Source: Bacteroidales bacterium
GTDB lineage: Bacteria; Bacteroidota; Bacteroidia; Bacteroidales; VadinHA17
Direction of reading: 5' to 3'
Length of the DNA stretch: 64,000 nucleotides
Assembly: GCA_025454815.1 (NCBI GenBank)
Contig: JALONR010000010.1
Location: 62,001-126,000 of the forward strand
The stretch's first letter is position 1. The number at the start of each line of letters is the position of its first letter. Below the pieces are notes generated by a model. It saw nothing but the letters and a program-made list of their open reading frames with translations. It had not been told where the DNA came from and ran no database searches. Shown piece after piece: positions 36,324 through 45,821 of the stretch. Both the position numbers and the translations under genes were made by a program.

Positions 36324-39167
36324 ATGAAAAATATTATGAAGAGCAAAATAATTATAATCAATTGCCTGGCAGTTTTGGTTTCATTGTCATCTGGCATTAA
36401 TGCTCAGGATATCAAAACAGTTTCAGACACTGCCATTGTGCAAAGCCAGAGGGATAAAGAAGTCAGTCTGACCTTCAATAGTTTTAGTACAAGGAAAGCA
36501 ACCGGATCTGTTATTACAATTGATGTCCAGGAGCTCTTGAAGACAGATCAGAGTATGTCGATCAGTGATATTCTGAATGGCAAAGTTACCGGTTTAATTG
36601 GCGCCTATAATACATGGGGAACAGGAGATGCCATACTGCTGGTTGATGGTATAAGACAGAATAGTTTCTATCTGAACAGGATTAATCCGTTTGAAGTCGA
36701 GACTATTGTTATTATGAAGGACGCTCTCTCGAAAGCAATGTACGGAGCAAAGGGTGATCAGGGGGTAATACTCATTAACACGATGCGCGGTAAGGCAGGC
36801 GATCAGCAAATAAGAATTTCGGGGAATTATGGAATTTCAACCCCGCAGGCTTTGCCAAAGTATCTGAATGCTGCAGATTATATGGTTAAATATAATGAAG
36901 CTCAGCTGAATGACGGAATCGATCCTGCCTCATTGCGTTACAGTCAGGAAACAATTGACGGAACAAGAAGTGGAATGAACCCCGTCCGCTATCCCGATAA
37001 TGATTTCTATTCTGACCTCTATTTGAAAGATCATACCTCAGGTGCAAATGTTTTTGCCGATGTCTCCGGAGGAAATGAAAGAACTCAATACTATCTGAAT
37101 ACAGGCTGGAGCAGAACCAACGGATGGCTTAATACTCCCCAGGGTGATGCCACTAACAATCTGGACTACAGAGGTAATCTCTCATTTACGATCAATGATT
37201 TCATGAAAATGAGAATAAATTCGGCTGCAAAAGTTTCCTTTAATAAGCAGCCGAACACCAATAGCATCTGGGCTACCGCCTCTGCAGAACTGCCAAATAA
37301 CTATCCTGTTCTATGGGATCCGGGGCTTATCCCGGATACAGAATTCCGCGATTTCATTTTATCAAAGGCCAAGCTGGCTGATGGACTTCTGCTGGGGGGG
37401 AATTCAACATTCCTTGACAATGTTTATGGCGGTTTCACTCATCGGGGCAAAAAGACTTACACTCAGAGAAGTGCCCAGTTTGGAGGAACTATTGATGTTG
37501 ATTTGCGGTTTATTACCGAAGGCCTTTCTGCCAGTCTATTCGGAGGTATGAATTTCTATAACACTCTGTTCGCGAATCAGAATTCCACTTTTGCTGTTTA
37601 TCAGCCGGTTTTCGATAATATAAGCGGACTGATTGATACAGTTTATGTTTTCGGTAACGATAAATCAGCCAACCAGTATATTACCAATAATGACAATTCT
37701 GACTTTTCCAGGCAGATCTCCTATTACGGTGCCTTAAACTACGACCGTACATTCGGAAACCATGCGATCTCAGCTACAGCATTATTTTACAATGATATCC
37801 TGACCTTGCCGGATGTGTTGCAGAATGATGTATTGCTTCATACAGGATTCTCTGCAGGCTACTCATACCTGAATAAATATCTGGCAGAAGTGTCACTTGT
37901 TGGAATAGGAACCAGAAAGCTGAAAGAAGGTAGCAGGATGGAAATGGCACCTTCATTTGGATTGGGCTGGGTGTTGTCAGATGAAGATTTCATTTCGAAC
38001 AAATCCTTTATCAACTTCCTGAAACTACGTGCCTCAGCAGGTATTTCTAAAAATGACAACTGGTCAAGTTACAATCTTTACAGGAGCACTTTCACCAGGG
38101 GAGGCTCATTTGTATATGAAAACGGAGTATCCTCAAACCAGGAGACAATCTATGCTTCCATACCAAATGACATTATGCTCCAGAAAAGGAGGGACATTGC
38201 CATCGGAGCAGATGCAACTTTGTTCAGGAATGCCCTGAAAGCAGAACTGGAATATTTCAACAGTGCTTCAATTGATAATGTAACCCTGATGTCAAGTACA
38301 TACCCGCAGATACTTGGTTTTGAAACTCTTGTTTATAAAAATTACAACAGTGACCGTACGCAGGGCTTTTCAATGGGTATGAGTTACAATTTTACTGTTG
38401 CAAAGGATTTCTCACTAACTGCAGGGGGTAACTTTGTTTACATATCTCCAATTATAACCAGGCTGGAAGAACCATTCTATGAAGGTGCTGATGCTGCCTT
38501 GATCAGAACTGGTACCGCCACTGATGCAATGTGGGGGCTGAAATCTGACGGACTCTACAGCGAAACCGATTTCAATCCCGATGGAACGCTTATCTCAGGA
38601 TTACCTGTACCGTCCTTCGGTGTAGTTAAACCAGGTGATATTAAGTATCTGGATCAGAACGGAGATGATAAAATAGATGATAACGACCTGAGAATTATTG
38701 GCAACGGATTACGGGCTCAGTATAGTCTATATCTGAATATTGGATTCAAAAACCTTGATCTGTACATACTTGGAATTGGTCAGACAGGTGATTCCAATTA
38801 CCGTTCAGGTAACTATTTCCGGGTTTTCGGTGATGTAAAATACTCTGAAATGGTTAACCAGGCTTACGGTCCCGATAATAAGGATGTGAATGCCCTTCAT
38901 CCGCGTTTATCTGCGACTTCTTCAAGTAACAATAACCGCAATTCTGATTACTGGTTATATAAGAATAACTCCTTTGTTATTCCGACTATTCAGCTTACAT
39001 ACCAGTTCTCAGGCTCAGGCAAGGTATCGTTCCTTAAGGATTCAAGAATATATGCCAGGGCAAATGATGCGGTTGTTCTGGGATCGAACAAGCAATACTC
39101 TGAGCTCATTATTGGTGGTGTGCCCAGGACAAAAAGTATTTCAGTTGGACTGATTGCATCATTTTAA
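36324..39167 (+). CDS. Atypical, short SusC-like TonB-dependent transporter
   Basis: At 947 residues this is clearly shorter than usual SusC proteins. After the signal peptide (GINAQ) it lacks the roughly 90-residue carboxypeptidase-regulatory-like domain. It goes almost directly into NSFSTRKATGSVITID, equivalent to the segment after the TonB box, and then the plug (ILLVDGIRQNSFYLNRINP, VIMKDALSKAMYG, GVILINTMRG). The barrel ends in ASF. No clear TonB box of the EEVVV type is visible. It is paired with the SusD at 39189. It may work with the upstream pair or take a different product. Confidence 0.88.
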   Translation: MKNIMKSKIIIINCLAVLVSLSSGINAQDIKTVSDTAIVQSQRDKEVSLTFNSFSTRKATGSVITIDVQELLKTDQSMSISDILNGKVTGLIGAYNTWGTGDAILLVDGIRQNSFYLNRINPFEVETIVIMKDALSKAMYGAKGDQGVILINTMRGKAGDQQIRISGNYGISTPQALPKYLNAADYMVKYNEAQLNDGIDPASLRYSQETIDGTRSGMNPVRYPDNDFYSDLYLKDHTSGANVFADVSGGNERTQYYLNTGWSRTNGWLNTPQGDATNNLDYRGNLSFTINDFMKMRINSAAKVSFNKQPNTNSIWATASAELPNNYPVLWDPGLIPDTEFRDFILSKAKLADGLLLGGNSTFLDNVYGGFTHRGKKTYTQRSAQFGGTIDVDLRFITEGLSASLFGGMNFYNTLFANQNSTFAVYQPVFDNISGLIDTVYVFGNDKSANQYITNNDNSDFSRQISYYGALNYDRTFGNHAISATALFYNDILTLPDVLQNDVLLHTGFSAGYSYLNKYLAEVSLVGIGTRKLKEGSRMEMAPSFGLGWVLSDEDFISNKSFINFLKLRASAGISKNDNWSSYNLYRSTFTRGGSFVYENGVSSNQETIYASIPNDIMLQKRRDIAIGADATLFRNALKAELEYFNSASIDNVTLMSSTYPQILGFETLVYKNYNSDRTQGFSMGMSYNFTVAKDFSLTAGGNFVYISPIITRLEEPFYEGADAALIRTGTATDAMWGLKSDGLYSETDFNPDGTLISGLPVPSFGVVKPGDIKYLDQNGDDKIDDNDLRIIGNGLRAQYSLYLNIGFKNLDLYILGIGQTGDSNYRSGNYFRVFGDVKYSEMVNQAYGPDNKDVNALHPRLSATSSSNNNRNSDYWLYKNNSFVIPTIQLTYQFSGSGKVSFLKDSRIYARANDAVVLGSNKQYSELIIGGVPRTKSISVGLIASF

Positions 39168-39188
39168 ATCAATTTAAATCAAGATAAG

Positions 39189-40919
39189 ATGAAAAAGCGC
39201 AAATACTTCATATCCCTCTTCATTGTTCTGATAGGCCTTTGTAATTCATGCGATCTGTTGGAACCGGAGGAGGAGAATACCTATGATTTAAATGATGTCA
39301 CATCAGTTGTGACTTATTTTGAGGGAATTCTCCTGAATGCCTATCGCAATATCCCTGTTGCTCATGATAATTTTAACCTATCATACGCATCTGATGATGC
39401 ATTGACAAATGTGCCGACCAGTGCGGTAAAGACAGTTGTTTCCGGAGGATGGACATCAACTTCCAATCCATTTGATGCATGGAACACTGCATATGAAAGC
39501 ATATTGTATATCAATACTTTCATGGAGGAGATGGACGAGGTTGAATGGTACTGGAGGAACAACCAGACAAACGCCCTCTTTTCGAGTAAGCTGAAGGGTG
39601 AAGCCTACGCTTTACGGGCATGGAACTACTTTAATCTTCTTCAGGCCCATGCAGGTGTTGGAAACAATAATCTTAAGCTTGGTGTCCCTATAGTTGATAA
39701 AGTACTGGGTACCTCCAAACCGGAAGATTACCAGATTCCCCGTTCTACTTTCAATGAACTGGTAAAATTCATCCTTGACGATTGTGATAGTGCAATTGCC
39801 AAACTGCCGGTACGTTGGGTGAACACAGGGAATTCAACTGCAGACATAGCGATAGGAGCAAGAAACAACAACAGGATAAACGGAGCTGTCGCCAGATTAA
39901 TAAAGGCCAAAACCTTATTGTATGCAGCAAGTCCGGCTTATTCAGATGGTACTTATACATACCAGATGGCAGCACTGGCAGCAGCTGACCTGATGGCAAT
40001 TAATAACGGATTAACCAACGTAACTCCGGCAAACAGTATCCATGTTGAGTATTATAGTGATCCAAACGTACCTAACTCAGGGAATACTCATCCCGAGGTT
40101 CTCTGGTATTCAACAAGGATTACCTCATCAAACAACTGGGAAGTGTCCAATTACTCTCCCTCCCTATTTGGTCAGGGATTGACAAATCCCACACAGGACC
40201 TGGTTAATGCATTTCCGATGGAAGACGGGACTCCGGCTACTGATGTTGTCATTAACTCGCCTACCCCTTATGAGGGAAGAGATCCCAGGCTGGCAAAATA
40301 TATCTTTTACAACGGAGCCAGTTTTACAAGAGGTGCTCAGGTAATCACAATCAATACTACATCCGGAAGCCTAGATGCGCTTGGGAGTTCAAGCATATAT
40401 GCAACAAAGACAGGATACTATCTGAAGAAATTTCTTAATGTGAAAAACGTAAACCTGGATCCTAACGTCAACTCCGGAGGTTTGCATTTTTATACCTACG
40501 CACGTTATACTGATGCGCTTCTGATCTTCGCAGAGGCAGCAAATGAAGCTGCCGGACCGGATGTTACCATCGGCGGATTTACAGCAAGGCAGGTTATCAA
40601 TGCAATCCGGGCCCGGGCCGGTATAACCTCTAACTCATATGTTGATGGTCTGAACCAGGCTGAAATGACTGAACTTATCCGCAATGAACGAAGGCTTGAA
40701 ATGTGCTTCGAGGAGCAGCGTTTCTGGGACCTGAGGCGCTGGAATCTGACAACACAAATCAAGAAACCCGTTAGCGGGGTTGAAGTATCTGAAGATGGAA
40801 CCACCTTCCACTATATGGAAGTTGAAGATCGCAATTACTCCGATTATCAGATTTATGGACCTATCCCATACTTTGAAACTCTCAAGTATGGATTGATTCA
40901 GAACAAGGGGTGGCAATAG
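39189..40919 (+). CDS. Second SusD/RagB-family lipoprotein
   Basis: A 576-residue lipoprotein (signal ends LCNSC, then DLLEPEEENTYDLNDV). SusD hallmarks are GEAYALRAWNYFNLLQAHAG and the C-terminal LIRNERRLEMCFEEQRFWDLRRWN. It lies 21 bases after the short SusC and is expected to be its partner. Its sequence is clearly different from the SusD at 34462, so the two pairs are not a recent duplication. Confidence 0.93.
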   Translation: MKKRKYFISLFIVLIGLCNSCDLLEPEEENTYDLNDVTSVVTYFEGILLNAYRNIPVAHDNFNLSYASDDALTNVPTSAVKTVVSGGWTSTSNPFDAWNTAYESILYINTFMEEMDEVEWYWRNNQTNALFSSKLKGEAYALRAWNYFNLLQAHAGVGNNNLKLGVPIVDKVLGTSKPEDYQIPRSTFNELVKFILDDCDSAIAKLPVRWVNTGNSTADIAIGARNNNRINGAVARLIKAKTLLYAASPAYSDGTYTYQMAALAAADLMAINNGLTNVTPANSIHVEYYSDPNVPNSGNTHPEVLWYSTRITSSNNWEVSNYSPSLFGQGLTNPTQDLVNAFPMEDGTPATDVVINSPTPYEGRDPRLAKYIFYNGASFTRGAQVITINTTSGSLDALGSSSIYATKTGYYLKKFLNVKNVNLDPNVNSGGLHFYTYARYTDALLIFAEAANEAAGPDVTIGGFTARQVINAIRARAGITSNSYVDGLNQAEMTELIRNERRLEMCFEEQRFWDLRRWNLTTQIKKPVSGVEVSEDGTTFHYMEVEDRNYSDYQIYGPIPYFETLKYGLIQNKGWQ

Positions 40920-40948
40920 TTAACGATTTGAAGAAAAAATTTATCAGT

Positions 40949-41983
40949 ATGAAAAAGATAATATATTTATTAGGTATCGTAAGCCTCTTGTGTGGCTGTG
41001 AAAACAGGGATATAGAATTTCCGGACTTTGAATATCAGACTGTTTACTTTCCTCACCAGACCCCTGTAAGAACAATAATGCTCGGGGATGAGGTATTAGG
41101 AGACAATTCAATAGACCTGGAACATGCCTTCAGCATCGGAGCAGCAATCGGCGGGATGTATAACAATAATAAAGACAGAGAGATAACCGTCGAATTTGCA
41201 CCCGAACTGGCTGCCAATATCAATTATGGTACCGGAACTGTCCTTGAGTTAATGCCTTCTGCTTATTATAATGCAACATTTGATAAGATTATCATACCTG
41301 CCGGTCAGTTCTTCGGTAAATTAAAGGTGAATCTGACTGATGCCTTTTTTGCCGATACACTTGCAACAGGACTGCGGTATGTTATTCCTCTTCGCATTAT
41401 TGATGCCAAGGGAGATTCAATACTCTCAGGTAAAACTGCCGGCATTGTTCCAACACCCGATCCCCGGATCGCTTCACACTGGGCTGTGACACCCCAGAAT
41501 TATGTTCTTTTTGGAGTCAAATATATCAATCCAACCCATGGAGTTTATCTTCTGAGAGGGAAAAGAAAAAACCTGACCAATCCGCTGGATTCTGCAGTGT
41601 ATTCCGCTCGCTTTCTCGACGATAACGATTTTACTAAACTGACTACCAGATCATTGACTGAAAGTTACATGTCAACAGTAGGGGGGACTAACAAAGAAGT
41701 GAGTAATGCAAAATACAGCATGAAGCTGATCTTTGATGAGGTCAATAAAAGTGTGACTGTTACAAGGAGGAATGCAAATACAGTAGCCGTTACCGGAACT
41801 GGCAAGTTCTATTCCAGGGCAGATGCACAGTCCGAGAGTTACAACGGGAAGAAGCATCGCACTATTTACCTAAACTATACTTACATAGATGGTGCCAATG
41901 AGTACCAGGTCAATGACTCTCTGGTATTCGTGGATACCGATGTAAAGTTTGAGACGTTTGCGGTTAATGTGGTTAATCCGTAA
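40949..41983 (+). CDS. DUF1735-type surface glycan-binding lipoprotein (SGBP-like)
   Basis: The preferred ATG at 40949 gives a 344-residue lipoprotein (lipobox LLCGC); an in-frame GTG at 40910 would overlap the SusD gene and add an unlikely tail. Residues about 15-170 match the DUF1735 pattern (YQTVYFPHQTPVRTIMLG, then GLRYVIPLRIIDAKGDSIL). The C-terminal half resembles the DUF4361-type domain that often accompanies it. Proteins with this layout after SusD are non-catalytic glycan-binding lipoproteins in several Bacteroidota loci. An intrinsic terminator follows at 42044. Confidence 0.75.
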   Translation: MKKIIYLLGIVSLLCGCENRDIEFPDFEYQTVYFPHQTPVRTIMLGDEVLGDNSIDLEHAFSIGAAIGGMYNNNKDREITVEFAPELAANINYGTGTVLELMPSAYYNATFDKIIIPAGQFFGKLKVNLTDAFFADTLATGLRYVIPLRIIDAKGDSILSGKTAGIVPTPDPRIASHWAVTPQNYVLFGVKYINPTHGVYLLRGKRKNLTNPLDSAVYSARFLDDNDFTKLTTRSLTESYMSTVGGTNKEVSNAKYSMKLIFDEVNKSVTVTRRNANTVAVTGTGKFYSRADAQSESYNGKKHRTIYLNYTYIDGANEYQVNDSLVFVDTDVKFETFAVNVVNP

Positions 41984-42043
41984 ACCAGGAAATTAACAGT
42001 TCTATGGGTTAAAAAATGAGAGTTGGTTAGTTGCGGTTGAGAG

Positions 42044-42083
42044 GGGTAGGATCACCATATTAAGGTCCTGCCCTTTCTTTTTT
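42044..42083 (+). terminator. Intrinsic terminator after the SusC/SusD block
   Basis: GGGTAGGATC (42044-42053) pairs with GGTCCTGCCC (42064-42073), ten pairs including two G-U, across a ten-base loop. It is followed by the T-rich run TTTCTTTTTT. It separates the SusC/SusD/DUF1735 transcript from the second enzyme block starting with GH92. Confidence 0.78.
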
Positions 42084-42190
42084 ACTCAGATTCCGGGGCC
42101 TGTCTCTTAGCAATACAAACCATGTCAACGGCAGAACCAGAATCCGGCCCCTCCATAAGAATAATCTCTTTATGCACTAATTTTTCTATA

Positions 42191-44416
42191 ATGACAGCAC
42201 ATATTAAATCCGAGCCCTGTTTGAAGATCTATCTGATAGTCCTTGTAGTTCTTCTGGGTTCATGCAAGGAGAACAAGAATCAAGGTGACAACCTGAGATT
42301 TGTAGATCCGCAGATTGGCGGTATCGCACCTCTCTTACAGCCCACCCGGACACGTATGCATATCCCATTTTCAATGGTCCGGATGTATCCTGCAAGGAAA
42401 GACTACCGTGACGATCAGATTGAATCTTTCCCTCTTATAGTAAGAAATCATAGGTCAAATCCTGTGTTTAACATTTTACCTGTTTCAGGTAATTTCCCTG
42501 AGAACCAGGTCCCTGTTTCGGCCTGGGACCAGGAACTCGAAGTGGCATCGCCATACTACTATTCAACCTGGCTTGAAGATTTCAATATCACAGTAGAGTA
42601 TTCACCTGGCGAAAGGACCGGGTTTTTCCAGTTCACTTTTCCTGAGGCCAGATCTAAAAAACTGTATCTGGAGGCATTGAATGGCATGAACTGGACGATG
42701 GATGATAACGGATCAATATTGGGGAGTGTGTCTTTCGCCGGGATGAGTGCATTTGCAATTGGTGTTTTCGACAATAAGGGAGTCTTATCCAGGAACGGAG
42801 AGAACTCATGGATCACATGGGATGAAAATGATCAAAACAAGATAAAGTTTAAATATGGGATTTCTTTTATCAGCCTTGAACAGGCAGAGAAGAACCTCAT
42901 GGAAGAAATTCCGGGATGGGATTTTGAAGAAATAAAGGGAACAGCGAAAGAGAAATGGCAAAGTGCAATCAACCAGATCGAGGTTGAAGGAGGCAATGAC
43001 GCTTACAGGCGCACTTTCTATACAGCCCTGTACAGATGCATGGAACGGATGGTCAGCATTACCGAGGATGGTAAATATTACAGTAACTATGACGGAACAG
43101 TGCATGAAGACAAGAGGGATTTTTACGCAGATGACTGGATATGGGACACTTACCTGGCACTTCATCCTCTAAGGTTTATCTTATACCCCGACCTCGAAGC
43201 CGATATGATCTCATCCTACGTCAGGATGTATGAACAGTCAGGTTGGCTGCCTCAATTTCCCCAGGTGGAAGGAGATACGCCACCAATGAATGGATTTCAC
43301 TCAACAATTATGATTCTGGATGCCTGGAGAAAGGGGATAAGAGACTTTGACATAGACAAGGCATATGAGGGTATGAAAAAGAATGCTCTTCAGGGAACAA
43401 TGGTACCCTGGAGGATGGGGGAGGCCTGCGAACTGGACTCTTTCTACTACGCAAAAGGTTACTTCCCCGCGTTGCATCCGGGAGAAAAGGAGACGGTAAC
43501 AAGGGTGCATCCGTTCGAGAAAAGACAATCAGTTGCTGTCACTCTTGCCGCCAGCTATGATGACTGGGCGCTGGCTCAATTGGCAAAGGAACTTGGTAAA
43601 TTCGAAGATTACGCCCTTTTCTCAAAGAGGGCTGAAAACTATAAAAATCTTTATTGGAAAGAGAAAGGCTTCTTCATGCCAAAAGACAAGGACGGTAACT
43701 GGATTGACATAGACCCTGCTTTCGACGGAGGTATGGGAGGGCGGGATTATTACGATGAGAACAATGGCTGGACATATTTGTGGGCTGTACAGCATAACAT
43801 CCCGGAACTGCAAAAACTCATGGGCGGTAAAACCCCTTTTGAATATCGGCTCGATCAGCTTTTCAGGGAAGATCTCGGCAGAAGTCAGTACGAACTATAT
43901 GCCCGCTTCCCCGATTTTACAGGTATTATAGGTCAGTTCTCTATGGGCAATGAACCAAGTTTTCACATCCCTTACCTTTATAACCTGACTGATTCGCCCT
44001 GGAAAACCCAGAAGAAAATCAGGATGCTTCTGAATACCTGGTTTAAAGACAATGTACATGGGATTCCAGGAGATGAAGATGGAGGTGGCATGTCGGCTTT
44101 CGTTGTTTTTTCAGCGATGGGATTTTATCCGGTTACACCTGGCATTCCTGCTTATACAATCGGGAGTCCGCTATTCTCTAAAGTGACAATAAACCTTCCG
44201 AATAACAAACAGTTTATTGTTTCAGCGCAGGATTGCTCGGAAAGAAACAAGTACATCCAGAGTGCGAGACTCAATGGCCATGTGTTAAACGGACCATGGT
44301 TCACACACGATGACATAATAAACGGAGGAGTACTGGAATTGGTAATGGGACCTTATCCGAACAGAGAGTGGGGAACTGATACGATGGCTGTCCCAGATGC
44401 CTTTAAATATCATTAG
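42191..44416 (+). CDS. Second GH92-like alpha-mannosidase lipoprotein
   Basis: About 741 residues from the preferred ATG 42191, which begins a lipoprotein signal (VVLLGSC); the upstream ATG at 42122 would add a 23-residue tail before it. It is a close paralog of the GH92 at 16041: same N-terminal PQIGGIAPLLQPTRTRMH, WIWDTYLALHPLRFI, QFSMGNEPSFHIPYLYN with the presumed acid, and GIPGDEDGGGMSAFVVF then YPVTPG. It is expected to remove terminal alpha-mannose, with calcium. It is followed by a GH71/99-like gene and a sulfatase, repeating the enzyme set of the first block. The two GH92 enzymes may differ in linkage or tolerance of sulfate. Confidence 0.88.
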   Translation: MTAHIKSEPCLKIYLIVLVVLLGSCKENKNQGDNLRFVDPQIGGIAPLLQPTRTRMHIPFSMVRMYPARKDYRDDQIESFPLIVRNHRSNPVFNILPVSGNFPENQVPVSAWDQELEVASPYYYSTWLEDFNITVEYSPGERTGFFQFTFPEARSKKLYLEALNGMNWTMDDNGSILGSVSFAGMSAFAIGVFDNKGVLSRNGENSWITWDENDQNKIKFKYGISFISLEQAEKNLMEEIPGWDFEEIKGTAKEKWQSAINQIEVEGGNDAYRRTFYTALYRCMERMVSITEDGKYYSNYDGTVHEDKRDFYADDWIWDTYLALHPLRFILYPDLEADMISSYVRMYEQSGWLPQFPQVEGDTPPMNGFHSTIMILDAWRKGIRDFDIDKAYEGMKKNALQGTMVPWRMGEACELDSFYYAKGYFPALHPGEKETVTRVHPFEKRQSVAVTLAASYDDWALAQLAKELGKFEDYALFSKRAENYKNLYWKEKGFFMPKDKDGNWIDIDPAFDGGMGGRDYYDENNGWTYLWAVQHNIPELQKLMGGKTPFEYRLDQLFREDLGRSQYELYARFPDFTGIIGQFSMGNEPSFHIPYLYNLTDSPWKTQKKIRMLLNTWFKDNVHGIPGDEDGGGMSAFVVFSAMGFYPVTPGIPAYTIGSPLFSKVTINLPNNKQFIVSAQDCSERNKYIQSARLNGHVLNGPWFTHDDIINGGVLELVMGPYPNREWGTDTMAVPDAFKYH

Positions 44417-44437
44417 AACACATAAATAATACTTATT

Positions 44438-45748
44438 ATGCAGAGGACTATAATCCTGCTAATTATCATTTGTTCATCATTAGCCAGTTTAAGTGCCCAA
44501 AGCAGGCATGGGAAAGTTGGTAGATTCGATAGTTACAGGGGACTTGTAATGGCCGGCTACCAGGGCTGGTTCCGGACACCCGGAGACGCTGCCAATGAAG
44601 GTTGGGTCCATTATGGGAAAAACGGTAAATTCGATTATGAAAACAATACCATTGATTTCTGGCCTGATGTCTCAGATTATGAGAAGACTTACAAAACAGA
44701 ATTCAGGGATGTAAACGGGAAACCGGCTGAAGTATTCAGCTCTGCAGACAAAAGCACCACGGATCTTCATTTCAGATGGATGAAGGATTATGGCATTGAT
44801 GGAGTGTTTATGCAACGATTCTTTGGGGTTACAAGAGGATACAAAAACAGCAGCAAATCACAGGACATAATTCTGCGCAATGCATTGAATGCTGCCAGGC
44901 TCAATGAACGGGCAATTGCTGTAATGTATGATTTATCAGGTCTGAGAGCAGATGGAGAAGATTGCTCCTCTGTAATTGAGGACTGGAAAATGCTGGTCGA
45001 TGAAATCAAGGTCACAAATCAGGGAGAAAACCAGGTTTATCTCTTCCATAATGGAAAACCGCTGGTTGCCATCTGGGGAGTCGGGTTTCCTGATCGACCC
45101 TACAATATCAGGAACATCGGAGTTAACAGACTGATCGAGTTTCTGAAGAATGATCCTGTTTACGGTGGCTGTTCAATAATGCTGGGTGTGCCCGCTTATT
45201 TCAGGGAGCTTGATAAAGATTGTCTACCGGATCCATATCTCCACGAGCTTATTGAATCTGCAGATATTGTTATGCCATGGATGGTTCAACGGTTCACTCC
45301 CTATGTGCACAAACCTGTCGAACGCCTTCGTGATCATATTATTGCGGACATCAATTGGTCAAAGGACCATAACGTAGACTATGTGCCGGTGATATGTCCC
45401 GGATTCAGCTGGAGGAACCTGTCCCTGGGGAAACCGGAGCTTGCTCCTTACACTGCTTACGGTGCAATCCCTCGTCTTGGTGGCCGGTTCTACTGGGACC
45501 AGATGACAACTGCGATAATTGCCGGTGCGGAGATGATCTATGTTGCTATGTTCGATGAAATTGATGAAGGGACTGCAATATTCAAGGTGTCTGATACCCC
45601 GCCCAACAGCGATAAAGCCCATTTTGTTGATAATGACGGCATGCCTGCAGATCATTATTTGTGGCTGACAGGCCTTGGTGCCAGAATGTTGAGAAAAGAG
45701 ATACCTCTGAGTATTGAGATGCCTCAACATACAGGAATAAAGAATTAA
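44438..45748 (+). CDS. GH71/99-like glycoside hydrolase, single domain
   Basis: A 436-residue exported enzyme (signal ends SLSAQ) strongly like the gene at 3589: MAGYQGWF (38-45), HFRWMKDYGIDGVFMQRFFG (111-130), FHNGKPLVA, PGFSW and MFDEIDEGTA with E374 and E377 at the GH99-like catalytic spacing. It starts 21 bases after the GH92 stop. It lacks a sorting domain and a lipobox, so it is likely periplasmic, acting on imported oligosaccharides, in contrast with the T9SS paralog at 29119. Confidence 0.88.
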   Translation: MQRTIILLIIICSSLASLSAQSRHGKVGRFDSYRGLVMAGYQGWFRTPGDAANEGWVHYGKNGKFDYENNTIDFWPDVSDYEKTYKTEFRDVNGKPAEVFSSADKSTTDLHFRWMKDYGIDGVFMQRFFGVTRGYKNSSKSQDIILRNALNAARLNERAIAVMYDLSGLRADGEDCSSVIEDWKMLVDEIKVTNQGENQVYLFHNGKPLVAIWGVGFPDRPYNIRNIGVNRLIEFLKNDPVYGGCSIMLGVPAYFRELDKDCLPDPYLHELIESADIVMPWMVQRFTPYVHKPVERLRDHIIADINWSKDHNVDYVPVICPGFSWRNLSLGKPELAPYTAYGAIPRLGGRFYWDQMTTAIIAGAEMIYVAMFDEIDEGTAIFKVSDTPPNSDKAHFVDNDGMPADHYLWLTGLGARMLRKEIPLSIEMPQHTGIKN

Positions 45749-45821
45749 GCACTATACAGGGACCTGGCGAATCTATAATATTTTGGATATTCAGAAAAAT
45801 AATTCATAAAAATCAATCTAC

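Noticed and set aside
42122-42190. Longer start for the second GH92 gene
   Set aside because: The extra 23 residues precede and would spoil the lipoprotein signal that starts at 42191.
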